Assembly: GCA_014055525.1 (NCBI GenBank)
Contig: WIAH01000009.1
Coordinates: forward strand, 1 to 64,000
Length of the DNA stretch: 64,000 nucleotides
Direction: 5' to 3'
Origin: Nitrospira sp. CR1.3
Lineage (GTDB): Bacteria > Nitrospirota > Nitrospiria > Nitrospirales > Nitrospiraceae
Every line of letters begins with the position of its first letter. The stretch's first letter is position 1. Below are positions 8,140 through 15,724 of this stretch, in pieces. Under the pieces are notes generated by a model. That model saw nothing but the letters and a program-made list of their open reading frames with translations, did not search any database and was not told the DNA's origin. Made by a program: the position numbers and the translations under genes.

Positions 8140-8943
8140 ATGGAAAGAGAATTGCGCCTGTTGGTCGAATCGGTCCGCGAAGCCGGGGCTCGCGCCCTTG
8201 AGCTGGCCCGCAGCGGTTTCGAAGTGAAGACGAAGAAGGATCGCTCTCCGGTCACGACAGCCGACCTCGAAGTCGACCGCATCCTGCACGAGATGCAGCA
8301 GACGCATTTTCCGGAGGACGGCTGGCTCTCGGAAGAATCGCCCGACGACCTGGGGCGGCTGGACCGGGAACGTGTATGGATCGTCGACCCGATCGACGGC
8401 ACAAGGGCCTTCGTGAACAAGCTGCAGGAATTCTGCATTTCCGCGGCGTTGGTCGAGAAAGGGGCTCCCCTCGCCGCCGTCATTTTCAATCCTTCGACCG
8501 GCGAGTTGTTTTCCGCCATCAGGGGCCAAGGTCTGCTCGTGAACGGCGCCCCCGCCGCCGAGCCCAGGTCGCATGAATGCTCTCCTCTCGTTCTGGCCAA
8601 CCCGCGGGAACTCCAAAGCGGCCGATGGGCGGTCTTGGACGGGACAGCCCGTTGTCGCCCGATGCATTCCATCGCCAACGCGCTGGCGCTTGTCGCGGCA
8701 GGCCGCGTTCAGGCAACGATCACCGCCGAACCAGAAAACGAATGGGACATCGCGGCGGGAGTCCTGTTGATTCAGGAAGCAGGCGGCACGATCACTGATG
8801 CGGACGGCAACCCGTTTCGCTTCAATCGACCGAAGCCGGTATTCCGCGGCGTGGTGGCCGTAGCCGCCACAACCGATCGGCAAATGCACCGGCTGTTGCA
8901 GGCCCACGTCGGCAAGGCCGCCCCTCAGCGGGAGCCTGTATGA
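8140..8943 (+). CDS. Inositol-monophosphatase-family phosphatase (CysQ-like)
   Basis: A 267-residue Mg2+-dependent phosphatase of the IMPase superfamily. The metal-binding motifs are in order: EE at 65-66, DPIDGTRAF at 83-91, and NEWDIAAG near residue 200. Members dephosphorylate inositol monophosphates, 3'-phosphoadenosine 5'-phosphate (CysQ) or histidinol phosphate, and the sequence alone does not decide among these. DPIDGTRAFV and the LSEES run lean towards CysQ/HisN-like members. It is separated from corA by the divergent intergenic repeat. Confidence 0.85.
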   Translation: MERELRLLVESVREAGARALELARSGFEVKTKKDRSPVTTADLEVDRILHEMQQTHFPEDGWLSEESPDDLGRLDRERVWIVDPIDGTRAFVNKLQEFCISAALVEKGAPLAAVIFNPSTGELFSAIRGQGLLVNGAPAAEPRSHECSPLVLANPRELQSGRWAVLDGTARCRPMHSIANALALVAAGRVQATITAEPENEWDIAAGVLLIQEAGGTITDADGNPFRFNRPKPVFRGVVAVAATTDRQMHRLLQAHVGKAAPQREPV

Positions 8944-9013
8944 GCCGACGGAGAACGATCACAGTGATCGGCGCAGACCTCCCGGGACAGATCATCCCCC
9001 AACGATTGCTGGC

Positions 9014-10909
9014 TTGTCAGTAGCCGATCGGCCGATCCAGATAGATACTCTCCTCGCATCTCTTCGTAAATTTCTTGTAGATCACTGGGAATCTCTTATA
9101 CTGGAAATAGTCCAAACCGATAACGAAATCATAGCGATCGGCAATCACGGACCCTTCGTGCAAAAGACCGTTAAGTCATCCATTAATCCCGAAGCCTTCG
9201 ACCCTCTGGTAAGCGAAGGGCTCATCCGCCAGGCGGATTTGGTCAAGGCTTTTCAGGCCGCACTTGCCGGAACCGCGGACCTCGAATCACTCTTGCTGGA
9301 CAAGTACAGGGTGCCGAAGGCCGAGCTTGGAAAGGCGCTGAGCGTTTACTTCGGCTGCCCCTACGTGCCTTTCGATGAGCGGACTGTCGCAGATCCCACG
9401 CTCCTTAAAGATCTCAGCTACGACTATTTGAAGAAATATCACTGGATTCCGTTCAAGCGCTACGACCAGGTCATCGATGTGCTGATCGACAATCCTCACG
9501 ATCTGGAAAAAGGGCATGACATCCGGCGCGCCTTTCCCGGACTCACGATTCGGTTTTCCGTCAGCCTCCAGCGCGATATCGAGCGATATCTCCTGCTGGC
9601 CGGCGGTGAGAATGACATGGGGTCGATTTCCGACACCCTGGGGGAACTGCGGCTCGAAGCCCGGTCGGAGCGGGATACTGATGAAGAAGGGAACTCCATC
9701 GACGAGAATAATTCCGCGATCGTCCGGCTCGCGAATCAGATCATCGTCGAAGCTTACCGTAAAGAGGCGTCCGACATTCATATCGAGCCTTACTCGGATC
9801 GCAAGGAAACGGCAGTACGCTTCCGAGTCGACGGCACCTGCTCCACCTACATGCGCGTCCCTGCCGCATACCGGCGCGCCCTGGTCTCGCGCATGAAGAT
9901 CATGGCCAATCTCGACATCGCCGAACGGCGGAAACCGCAAGACGGAAAGATCCGGTTCAAACTGGGCGACGATCGCCTCATCGAACTGCGAGTTGCGACC
10001 CTCCCGACGGCCGGAGGGAACGAAGACGTCGCCCTCCGCATTCTCAGCGCCAAGGACCCTTTGCCGCTCGAAGCCATGGAGTTTTCTCCGCGCGACTTGA
10101 CCGCTCTCCTCGATCTGGCTGAAAAGCCCTACGGCCTCATCCTGTGTGTCGGGCCGACCGGTTCGGGGAAAACGACTACTTTGCACGCGATCCTACGGCA
10201 TCTCAACACGGATGAACGCAAGATCTGGACTGCTGAGGACCCCATTGAAATCACACAGGAAGGGCTCCGGCAGGTTCAGGTGCATCCCCGGATCGGATTC
10301 ACGTTTGCATCGGCCATGCGCTCTTTCCTTCGCGCCGATCCCGACGTCATCATGATCGGAGAGATGCGGGACAAAGAAACGGCCGACGTCGCGATTGAAG
10401 CCTCCCTGACCGGACATCTCGTGCTCAGTACGCTGCATACCAATAGCGCCGTCGAAACCATCTCCCGCCTGCTGGATATGGGATGCGATTCGTTCAACTT
10501 CGCCGATTCGATGCTCTGCGTGATCGCCAAGCGTTTGTGCAAGCGGCTCTGCGCTCTCTGCAAGCAGACGTACCATCCCACGAGGCAGGAGTATGATGAG
10601 CTGGCTCTCGCTTACGGCAATCACTTGTGGGAAAAGCTGGAGATTCCGTATGACGACGCGTTCCTGCTCAGCAGGAATCAGGGATGCGAAGCCTGCCACC
10701 AGACCGGCTTCAAGGGCAGGGTGCCTCTGCACGAGTTGTTTTGCAACTCGGAGGACATGAAGAACATGATTCAGGGCCGTTCGAGGACGGCCGAAATGCT
10801 GCGGGCCGCCATGGACGCCGGAATGACCACGCTGATGCAGGACGGAATACGAAAGGTGGTGGCTGGCGTCACGACGTTCAAGCAGGTGCGGGGCGTAGCG
10901 ATGAAATAA
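9014..10909 (+). CDS. PilB/GspE-type secretion or pilus assembly ATPase
   Basis: A protein of about 631 residues. An N-terminal MshEN-type domain (about 60-190, containing YFGCPYVPFDE and LIDNPHDL) precedes the ATPase core. Walker A is GPTGSGKTTT at 380-389, the Asp-box/Walker B region DVIMIGEMRD at about 444-453, and two CxxC pairs near 515 and 555 (LCALC and CEAC) form the zinc element typical of extension ATPases. It would power type IV pilus or type II secretion assembly at the inner membrane. No pilin, PilC or secretin gene is nearby, so it is an orphan. The TTG start is the first available and has a weak ribosome site, hence uncertain. Confidence 0.88.
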   Translation: MSVADRPIQIDTLLASLRKFLVDHWESLILEIVQTDNEIIAIGNHGPFVQKTVKSSINPEAFDPLVSEGLIRQADLVKAFQAALAGTADLESLLLDKYRVPKAELGKALSVYFGCPYVPFDERTVADPTLLKDLSYDYLKKYHWIPFKRYDQVIDVLIDNPHDLEKGHDIRRAFPGLTIRFSVSLQRDIERYLLLAGGENDMGSISDTLGELRLEARSERDTDEEGNSIDENNSAIVRLANQIIVEAYRKEASDIHIEPYSDRKETAVRFRVDGTCSTYMRVPAAYRRALVSRMKIMANLDIAERRKPQDGKIRFKLGDDRLIELRVATLPTAGGNEDVALRILSAKDPLPLEAMEFSPRDLTALLDLAEKPYGLILCVGPTGSGKTTTLHAILRHLNTDERKIWTAEDPIEITQEGLRQVQVHPRIGFTFASAMRSFLRADPDVIMIGEMRDKETADVAIEASLTGHLVLSTLHTNSAVETISRLLDMGCDSFNFADSMLCVIAKRLCKRLCALCKQTYHPTRQEYDELALAYGNHLWEKLEIPYDDAFLLSRNQGCEACHQTGFKGRVPLHELFCNSEDMKNMIQGRSRTAEMLRAAMDAGMTTLMQDGIRKVVAGVTTFKQVRGVAMK

Positions 10910-10939
10910 CCGGCCGGATCGATTGGACGAGAATCCTCG

Positions 10940-11269
10940 TCAGTATCCAGGGGATCGCTCGAGCATGGCCATGAAATTCTTGAGCCGTTCCCGCTCATCC
11001 AACCCGACCTTGATATACTCCAGCCCGAACCGATTCCGGACGGACCATCGGACGGCGGCTAACCCTACTTGGACCGGTGGTTGTCCTTCGATGAGATCCA
11101 TGTCGAGCTGCAGATAGGCCGACTCGTCCGGCGTTCGCGTCGCGGTGATCATACAACCGTCTTCGGAGATATTCAGAATTGTTCCGCCGGTTTCACGACT
11201 GTCCTCCGTGAAGCGGATGGGGAGTTGGACGGCAAACCGCGGAGACTTTCTCGGTACCACAAGCACCAA
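10940..11269 (-). CDS. PilZ-domain protein
   Basis: A 109-residue stand-alone PilZ domain. The cyclic-di-GMP binding signature is present as RKSPRFAVQLP (RxxxR, residues 7-11) and NISEDGCMI (D/NxSxxG, about 34-42). Such proteins transmit the c-di-GMP signal to motility, pili or polysaccharide machinery. It converges with the pilus-type ATPase gene, a plausible but unproven partner. Confidence 0.85.
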   Translation of the reverse strand: MVLVVPRKSPRFAVQLPIRFTEDSRETGGTILNISEDGCMITATRTPDESAYLQLDMDLIEGQPPVQVGLAAVRWSVRNRFGLEYIKVGLDERERLKNFMAMLERSPGY

Positions 11270-11294
11270 CCCTTTAGCTCTCAGAGTCCTGCGT

Positions 11295-11744
11295 TCAGCG
11301 CGCCGGCGCGGTCGACCCGTTTTTTCTCGTCAGGTGAAATGTCCCGCCTTTCTGCGACGGGGAACGATCCTCGCCGATCCTTGTGTACCACCACCGGCCC
11401 TCGCCTTCTGAAAAATCAGGCGAGAACTCCACGCTGAATCCACCCTCGCGATCGTTTTCCCGCTGCGACCAGAGACCCTGCCATATCCTGCCGGTCAGCT
11501 CGGTGGTATCAAACCGACCATCTTTCCAGGCATAGGTGCCGCGACCGCGCTCGTCAAGCGTGAGTATGACGACGGCGCCATCCTCGTACTCCCATTCGCC
11601 GGCCAATATCCGCCGGTCGTCCGAGGGGCCGGATGGAATGCTCGCCTGTTCCCGTGCGGAGTCCTTCACCATCGGTTGAGCACATCCGGCACCCCAACAG
11701 AGGGCGACCGACACGAGAAGGGTCCGGCTCATTGACGGTTGCAT
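11295..11744 (-). CDS. Hypothetical lipoprotein
   Basis: A protein of about 149 residues with a lipoprotein signal: MSRTLLVSVALCWGAGC, where the lipobox GAGC is followed by AQP. The mature part is rich in Gly and Trp (LAGEWEYEDG, GRIWQGLWSQ, RWWYTRIGED), suggesting a small beta-barrel or lipocalin-like fold, but no family is recognised. The start may be at 11744 or 11732; neither has a clear ribosome site. It sits between the PilZ gene and an aminotransferase on the same strand. Confidence 0.6.
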   Translation of the reverse strand: MQPSMSRTLLVSVALCWGAGCAQPMVKDSAREQASIPSGPSDDRRILAGEWEYEDGAVVILTLDERGRGTYAWKDGRFDTTELTGRIWQGLWSQRENDREGGFSVEFSPDFSEGEGRWWYTRIGEDRSPSQKGGTFHLTRKNGSTAPAR

Positions 11745-11795
11745 AAGAGCTTTTTGTACCACCGCGGAGGCCGTCGGGCAAGTGTTCATCACGGT

Positions 11796-12956
11796 TTACG
11801 CCAGACGCGCCAAGCGCCGGCAAGCCTCGTCGATATCGGAATCCGTTTTGGCATAACTGAATCGAATGAAGCGCCGCCCTTCCGATCCGGAAAAGAAGGC
11901 CTCGCCCGGCACGCCCGCCAGGCCGATCTTCTCTAATATATGCATCGCGCGCTCCTTGCCCGTGTTCCCCGGCAACTTAGTCGCGTCGGCCAACACGTAG
12001 TAGGCCCCGTTTGGAATTGACGGCGTCAGGCCTGCTTTTCCCAACGCCGCGCAGAACTGATCGCGCTTATCCTGATAGGCCTTCGCAAGTTTCTGATAAA
12101 ACGAGGCTGGCAATTCCCGGATCCCCGCGGCCACCCCGGCCTGCAGCGGCGTCGGCGCGCAAACGTAGAGCAGGTCGTTCATGGCGCCGATCGCCTGTGC
12201 CCATCGTTCTGCCGCAACGGAATAACCGATCCGCCATCCGGTCACGCTGAAGGTTTTTGAATAGCCTCCGATCGTGATCGTCCTCTCGGCCATATCCGGC
12301 AAGGACGCCATACTGACGTGCGCCAGTCCATCGTAGAGAAAATACTCATAAATCTCATCGGTGATGACAAGGAGATTGTCGCGACAGGCAAGAGCCGCGA
12401 TTCCTTGAAGTTCCTCCCTGCTGAAGACTTTTCCCGATGGATTGCCCGGCGAGTTCACGACGATCGCCCTGGTTCTGGGCGTGACTGCTCGCTCGATATC
12501 GCGAATGGAGAAATTCCAATCGGGCGAATGCATGGCGACGATGACCGGCACCGCTTCGACCGCGAGCAACGCGCTGACGTGGTACTGGTAGTACGGCTCG
12601 AAGAGGATGACCTCGTCGCCGGGACTCAAGAGGGCGAGGCAGGCGCAATGGAAAGCTCCGGTTGCGCCGGCGCTGACCGTGACTTCGCGCTCGGCGTCAG
12701 CCTTCACGCCGTTGTCTCTCGCCAGCTTCTCGGCGATCGCCTCACGAAGTTCGGCTAATCCGTCGAAGCGGGAATAAACGTTGTTTCCGGCATTCATCGC
12801 CCGTCCCGCCGCCTCGATGACGACGGCGGGAACCGGCGTATCACAGACGCCCTGCGCCATGTTCAACCCGTTCATCCTTGCGCAGGCCTGGGTCATGGCT
12901 CGAATCTCAGAGTGCCCGAGCCGAGCCAGCCGCCGGTTGATGAATCTCGCCTCCAT
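11796..12956 (-). CDS. Class I/II pyridoxal-phosphate aminotransferase
   Basis: A 386-residue fold-type I aminotransferase of normal length. Recognisable elements are the GATGAFHCA cofactor region (about 97-105), the NSPGNPSGKVFS loop (168-179), DEIYEYFLYDG (200-210), the Schiff-base lysine Lys234 in GGYSKTFSVTGWRIGY, and the C-terminal RFSYAK arginine. It transfers amino groups between an amino acid and 2-oxoglutarate-type acceptors. The substrate (aspartate, aromatic or alanine) cannot be fixed from sequence. No pathway genes are adjacent. Confidence 0.9.
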   Translation of the reverse strand: MEARFINRRLARLGHSEIRAMTQACARMNGLNMAQGVCDTPVPAVVIEAAGRAMNAGNNVYSRFDGLAELREAIAEKLARDNGVKADAEREVTVSAGATGAFHCACLALLSPGDEVILFEPYYQYHVSALLAVEAVPVIVAMHSPDWNFSIRDIERAVTPRTRAIVVNSPGNPSGKVFSREELQGIAALACRDNLLVITDEIYEYFLYDGLAHVSMASLPDMAERTITIGGYSKTFSVTGWRIGYSVAAERWAQAIGAMNDLLYVCAPTPLQAGVAAGIRELPASFYQKLAKAYQDKRDQFCAALGKAGLTPSIPNGAYYVLADATKLPGNTGKERAMHILEKIGLAGVPGEAFFSGSEGRRFIRFSYAKTDSDIDEACRRLARLA

Positions 12957-13236
12957 CGGATGCCTCCCGCCGATGCCTGGTCACTTCTGGCAGAAGGCTG
13001 CGGGAAAGGTCAAGATCCAGATATGGGCCGCCGATAGGAAAGGTCGGGGCAATTACGTGTTTTTAGTTAGATGGCACGCGCGCCTGTGATACAGTGCCTT
13101 TGAGAGAGCTTCGTATTCCTCTTCAGAGGTCGCGCTCCTGAGGAATGCTGACCGCCAATGTAACACATAGGCTTGACTCAGCTCGACCGGAGAAGGATGG
13201 ATTGAGGCCTGTTTATTGAAAGGATCGCGTGTCGCA

Positions 13237-13563
13237 ATGAGCGAAGCTCAAGGACAGGAGCGCCGGGGGCGACGGTTGAAGGTCAGCCACCGGCTCTTCT
13301 TTTTCGGCGAGGACGAGTTTGAGGGTGAAGCGACGATCCTTGATATTTCGACCGGCGGGTGTCAAGCCACTTCCGTGACGGAGGTGAAGGTCGGAATGAT
13401 CTTGAAGCTGTCTCTCTTCCTTCAGGATCAACCCTGGCCGCTTCGAATCGATGACAGCATCGTACGATGGGTCAAGGATCAGGCGTTCGGGCTTGAGTTC
13501 ACCGGAATCAGGCCCGCTCAGCGTGAGCGACTGCGAGCGATTCTGATGAAGGTGAAAGGATGA
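13237..13563 (+). CDS. PilZ-domain protein (second copy in the region)
   Basis: A 108-residue PilZ-like protein. It shows the ERRGRRLKVSHRLFF start (RRxxR-type motif) and DISTGGCQATS (D-x-S-x-x-G), then the typical VRWVKDQAFGLEFTGI strand near the end, so c-di-GMP binding is likely. The ATG at 13237 is preferred to an upstream TTG; GAAAGGA is a little distant. The last 56 bases overlap the convergent lytic transglycosylase gene. Confidence 0.8.
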   Translation: MSEAQGQERRGRRLKVSHRLFFFGEDEFEGEATILDISTGGCQATSVTEVKVGMILKLSLFLQDQPWPLRIDDSIVRWVKDQAFGLEFTGIRPAQRERLRAILMKVKG

Positions 13564-14197
13564 TCGATCCGATTTCTGCGCCTTTCCGGGAATCAACAAT
13601 AGCAGGCGATTGGTGCGGTTGATATCGGCGATAGTACTTGAGCACTTTTCTGACATAGACCCTGGTTTCCCTGATGCGCGGGACATGGCGACCCTTCACA
13701 CGGTTGATCCCCGCATTGTAAGCGGCAAGCGTCAAGGAGAGATTCCCTTTGTAGAGGTTCAGCAGACGGCGGAGCTGTTTGGCGCCGCCTCGGATATTTT
13801 GGATGGGATCGTGGATGTCGGCAACCCGCAATGTCGCCGCCGTGTCCGGCGTAAGCTGCATCAGGCCTACAGCTCCTTTGCGTGACACGACGTGCGGACG
13901 GAAGTCGGATTCCACCTTGATCACAGCCCGCAAGAGAGCCGGATCCAACCTGTACCTTTTCGCGTAATAGCTGATGGCGCGATGGATCTCCTGTTTGCTG
14001 TATCGCGGTTGTCCCTCGAAGTCCGACATGGTCGTCTCCGGAAACGCGGTGATGAGAAGGCACAACAGCGAGAAACCGGCAGACAGTTGAGCGGCCTGCC
14101 CGCGGCACCGGCGCCACCATCGGGATATGGCTGCGAGTGATCGCGCGCGCGAGGGAGTCATTCCCCTGAAAAGGGTCAACATCCGTGCCAGGAACAT
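13508..14197 (-). CDS. Lytic transglycosylase (SLT domain)
   Basis: A protein of about 229 residues that cleaves peptidoglycan glycan strands in the periplasm. A hydrophobic N-terminal segment (about 37-52) acts as signal or anchor. The SLT domain shows ALLRAVIKVESDFRP with the catalytic Glu96, GAVGLMQLTPDTA, and LAAYNAG. The start is one of three nearby ATGs (14197, 14182, 14161). Its coding end overlaps the convergent PilZ gene by 56 bases, more than is usual, so one of the two ends may be the less conserved. Confidence 0.85.
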   Translation of the reverse strand: MFLARMLTLFRGMTPSRARSLAAISRWWRRCRGQAAQLSAGFSLLCLLITAFPETTMSDFEGQPRYSKQEIHRAISYYAKRYRLDPALLRAVIKVESDFRPHVVSRKGAVGLMQLTPDTAATLRVADIHDPIQNIRGGAKQLRRLLNLYKGNLSLTLAAYNAGINRVKGRHVPRIRETRVYVRKVLKYYRRYQPHQSPAIVDSRKGAEIGSIILSPSSESLAVAHAERA

Positions 14198-14339
14198 GGG
14201 AATATAAGTCTTTACGTGGTCGTCAAAAGTGGAAGGCTGTGACAGAAATGACGCACGAAGGGATTGTTCAACCGCCGTCGATCGCGAGTCATTTTGGGGC
14301 GGTGATGGGCGGGGGATTCCGGAACCGAATAAAGATAAG

Positions 14340-14963
14340 TTACTGACCGCCGCCCCACAAGACTTCAAGCCGCTGAGCTCGGCCGCAGTTGTACTTGTAA
14401 AATTTGTACCGAATAGGATTCTTCTTATAGAAATCCTGATGGTACTCTTCGGCGGGATAGAACTCTCCTGCCGGCGTCAGTTGCGTCACAATCGGCTCCT
14501 TGAACCGCTTCGACTGTTCGATCGCCCGCTTGGAATCCTCCGCCGCCTGTTTTTCTTCCTCGTTCCGGTAGAAGATGGCGGCCCGGTATTGACTGCCGTG
14601 ATCGCAGAATTGCGCGTTGGCCGTTACGGGATCGACGTTCCGCCAAAAGGCTTCCAAGAGCTGGCTGTAGGACACCTTCGACGGCTCATACTGCACCTCC
14701 ACCGATTCGGCGTGACCGGTTCGTCCGGATGACACGTCTTCATAACTCGGGCTTTTGACCGTCCCGCCCATATAGCCTGATACCACTGCCGTAACCCCCG
14801 CGACTTTCTCGAAAGCCTCCTCCATGCACCAGAAACAACCCCCGGCAAAATAAGCCTTGGCCAAGACGGGAGAATCCGCCGCCTGTCCTGCCGGAGACCG
14901 GAGGGAGACGGCTCCCATGACGGCGAGGACGACGCATGCGGCAACCCATCGTGACGTGATCAT
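14340..14963 (-). CDS. msrA: Peptide-methionine (S)-S-oxide reductase, exported
   Basis: A 207-residue MsrA. The catalytic Cys43 lies in YFAGGCFWCMEEAF, and the family motifs GYMGG, GHAESVEV and CDHGSQYRAAIFY follow. It reduces methionine sulfoxide in proteins. An N-terminal signal peptide (residues 1-29, ending GQAADS) indicates function in the periplasm, unlike the usual cytoplasmic MsrA. No MsrB is adjacent. A terminator-like inverted repeat sits upstream of its start. Confidence 0.93.
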   Translation of the reverse strand: MITSRWVAACVVLAVMGAVSLRSPAGQAADSPVLAKAYFAGGCFWCMEEAFEKVAGVTAVVSGYMGGTVKSPSYEDVSSGRTGHAESVEVQYEPSKVSYSQLLEAFWRNVDPVTANAQFCDHGSQYRAAIFYRNEEEKQAAEDSKRAIEQSKRFKEPIVTQLTPAGEFYPAEEYHQDFYKKNPIRYKFYKYNCGRAQRLEVLWGGGQ

Positions 14964-15067
14964 GAGATCCTCTCCACTATCTGTCGTGCCAGAGAACCAG
15001 ACCTTACATGAATTCTACGGCCCTCGCGATCAATCGGATTTTAGTTCGCGACCTTCTCGTAGAATCC

Positions 15068-15103
15068 CAGGCTGTTCAAACAGCGGGGCTTTTCAACAGC
15101 CTG
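15068..15103. repeat. Short inverted repeat related to the 7.9-kb palindrome
   Basis: The arms CAGGCTGTTCAAA (15068-15080) and TTTTCAACAGCCTG (15090-15103) form a stem of about 12 pairs with a GC-rich loop. The TGTTCAAA...TTTCAACA core resembles the outer arms of the repeat at 7891-8013, as though the middle had been lost. It lies immediately after the stop of the LOG-like gene and could terminate it. Confidence 0.6.
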
Positions 15104-15104
15104 C

Positions 15105-15638
15105 CTAGAATCGCCCCCACGGCTGAGGTCCCTGCATGTCCTGCGCATCCCGATGTTGAAACCGCTTCAAAATCACATCAATCGCATCTTCAGGTGTCTG
15201 CACGCTGGAGATGAGCGGTCCCCCCAGCTTCCTGAAGAACTTCTCTTCGACCGGCGTAGCCCCGAGCAGAACCACCTCTTTGCCGGCTTTGAGCGCCAAC
15301 GCCACTTCCGACACGGTCCCGGAACCGCCGAGCCCGCAGGCGACGATAACCTGGCTCGACAGCACGCAGATATTGTTGCGCGCGCTCCCCATTTCGGTGA
15401 TGACGGCCAGATCGACGTATTTGGAGACACGGTCGCGTGTCGAGGGCAAGACGCCGACGGTAAGGCTCCGCGGCACTTTCTTCGCCCCTTGATTTGCGGC
15501 ATGCATGACGCCGACGTCGCGGCCTCCGGTGAGCAAGACCCACTCGCGACGCGCGATGAGCTCGCCGAGGACTCGCGCGTTTTCGATGTCCTTCTTCCTC
15601 GCCTTCGCCGGTCCCATGACGCCCACGATGTAGCGCAC
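15105..15638 (-). CDS. LOG-like Rossmann-fold nucleotide-binding protein (TIGR00725 type)
   Basis: A 177-residue single-domain protein. It has an N-terminal YIVGVMGPAKA strand-loop, LLTGGRDVGVMHAANQGAKK (about 35-54), and the phosphate-binding loop CGLGGSGTVSEVALALKAGK near residue 120. This is the SLOG/lysine-decarboxylase-like superfamily, whose LOG members hydrolyse nucleotides to cytokinin bases; this subgroup has no proven reaction. The GTG start at 15638 follows GAGGAG with eight bases of spacing and is better than the longer frame. Confidence 0.8.
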   Translation of the reverse strand: MRYIVGVMGPAKARKKDIENARVLGELIARREWVLLTGGRDVGVMHAANQGAKKVPRSLTVGVLPSTRDRVSKYVDLAVITEMGSARNNICVLSSQVIVACGLGGSGTVSEVALALKAGKEVVLLGATPVEEKFFRKLGGPLISSVQTPEDAIDVILKRFQHRDAQDMQGPQPWGRF

Positions 15639-15724
15639 GACAAATTCTCCTCGGTCCACATGACGGCGAGATTGTAGCCGGTCGCTTCCCTCAGTTGTCA
15701 AAGAAATGAAGCGGAGCCCGCCTT

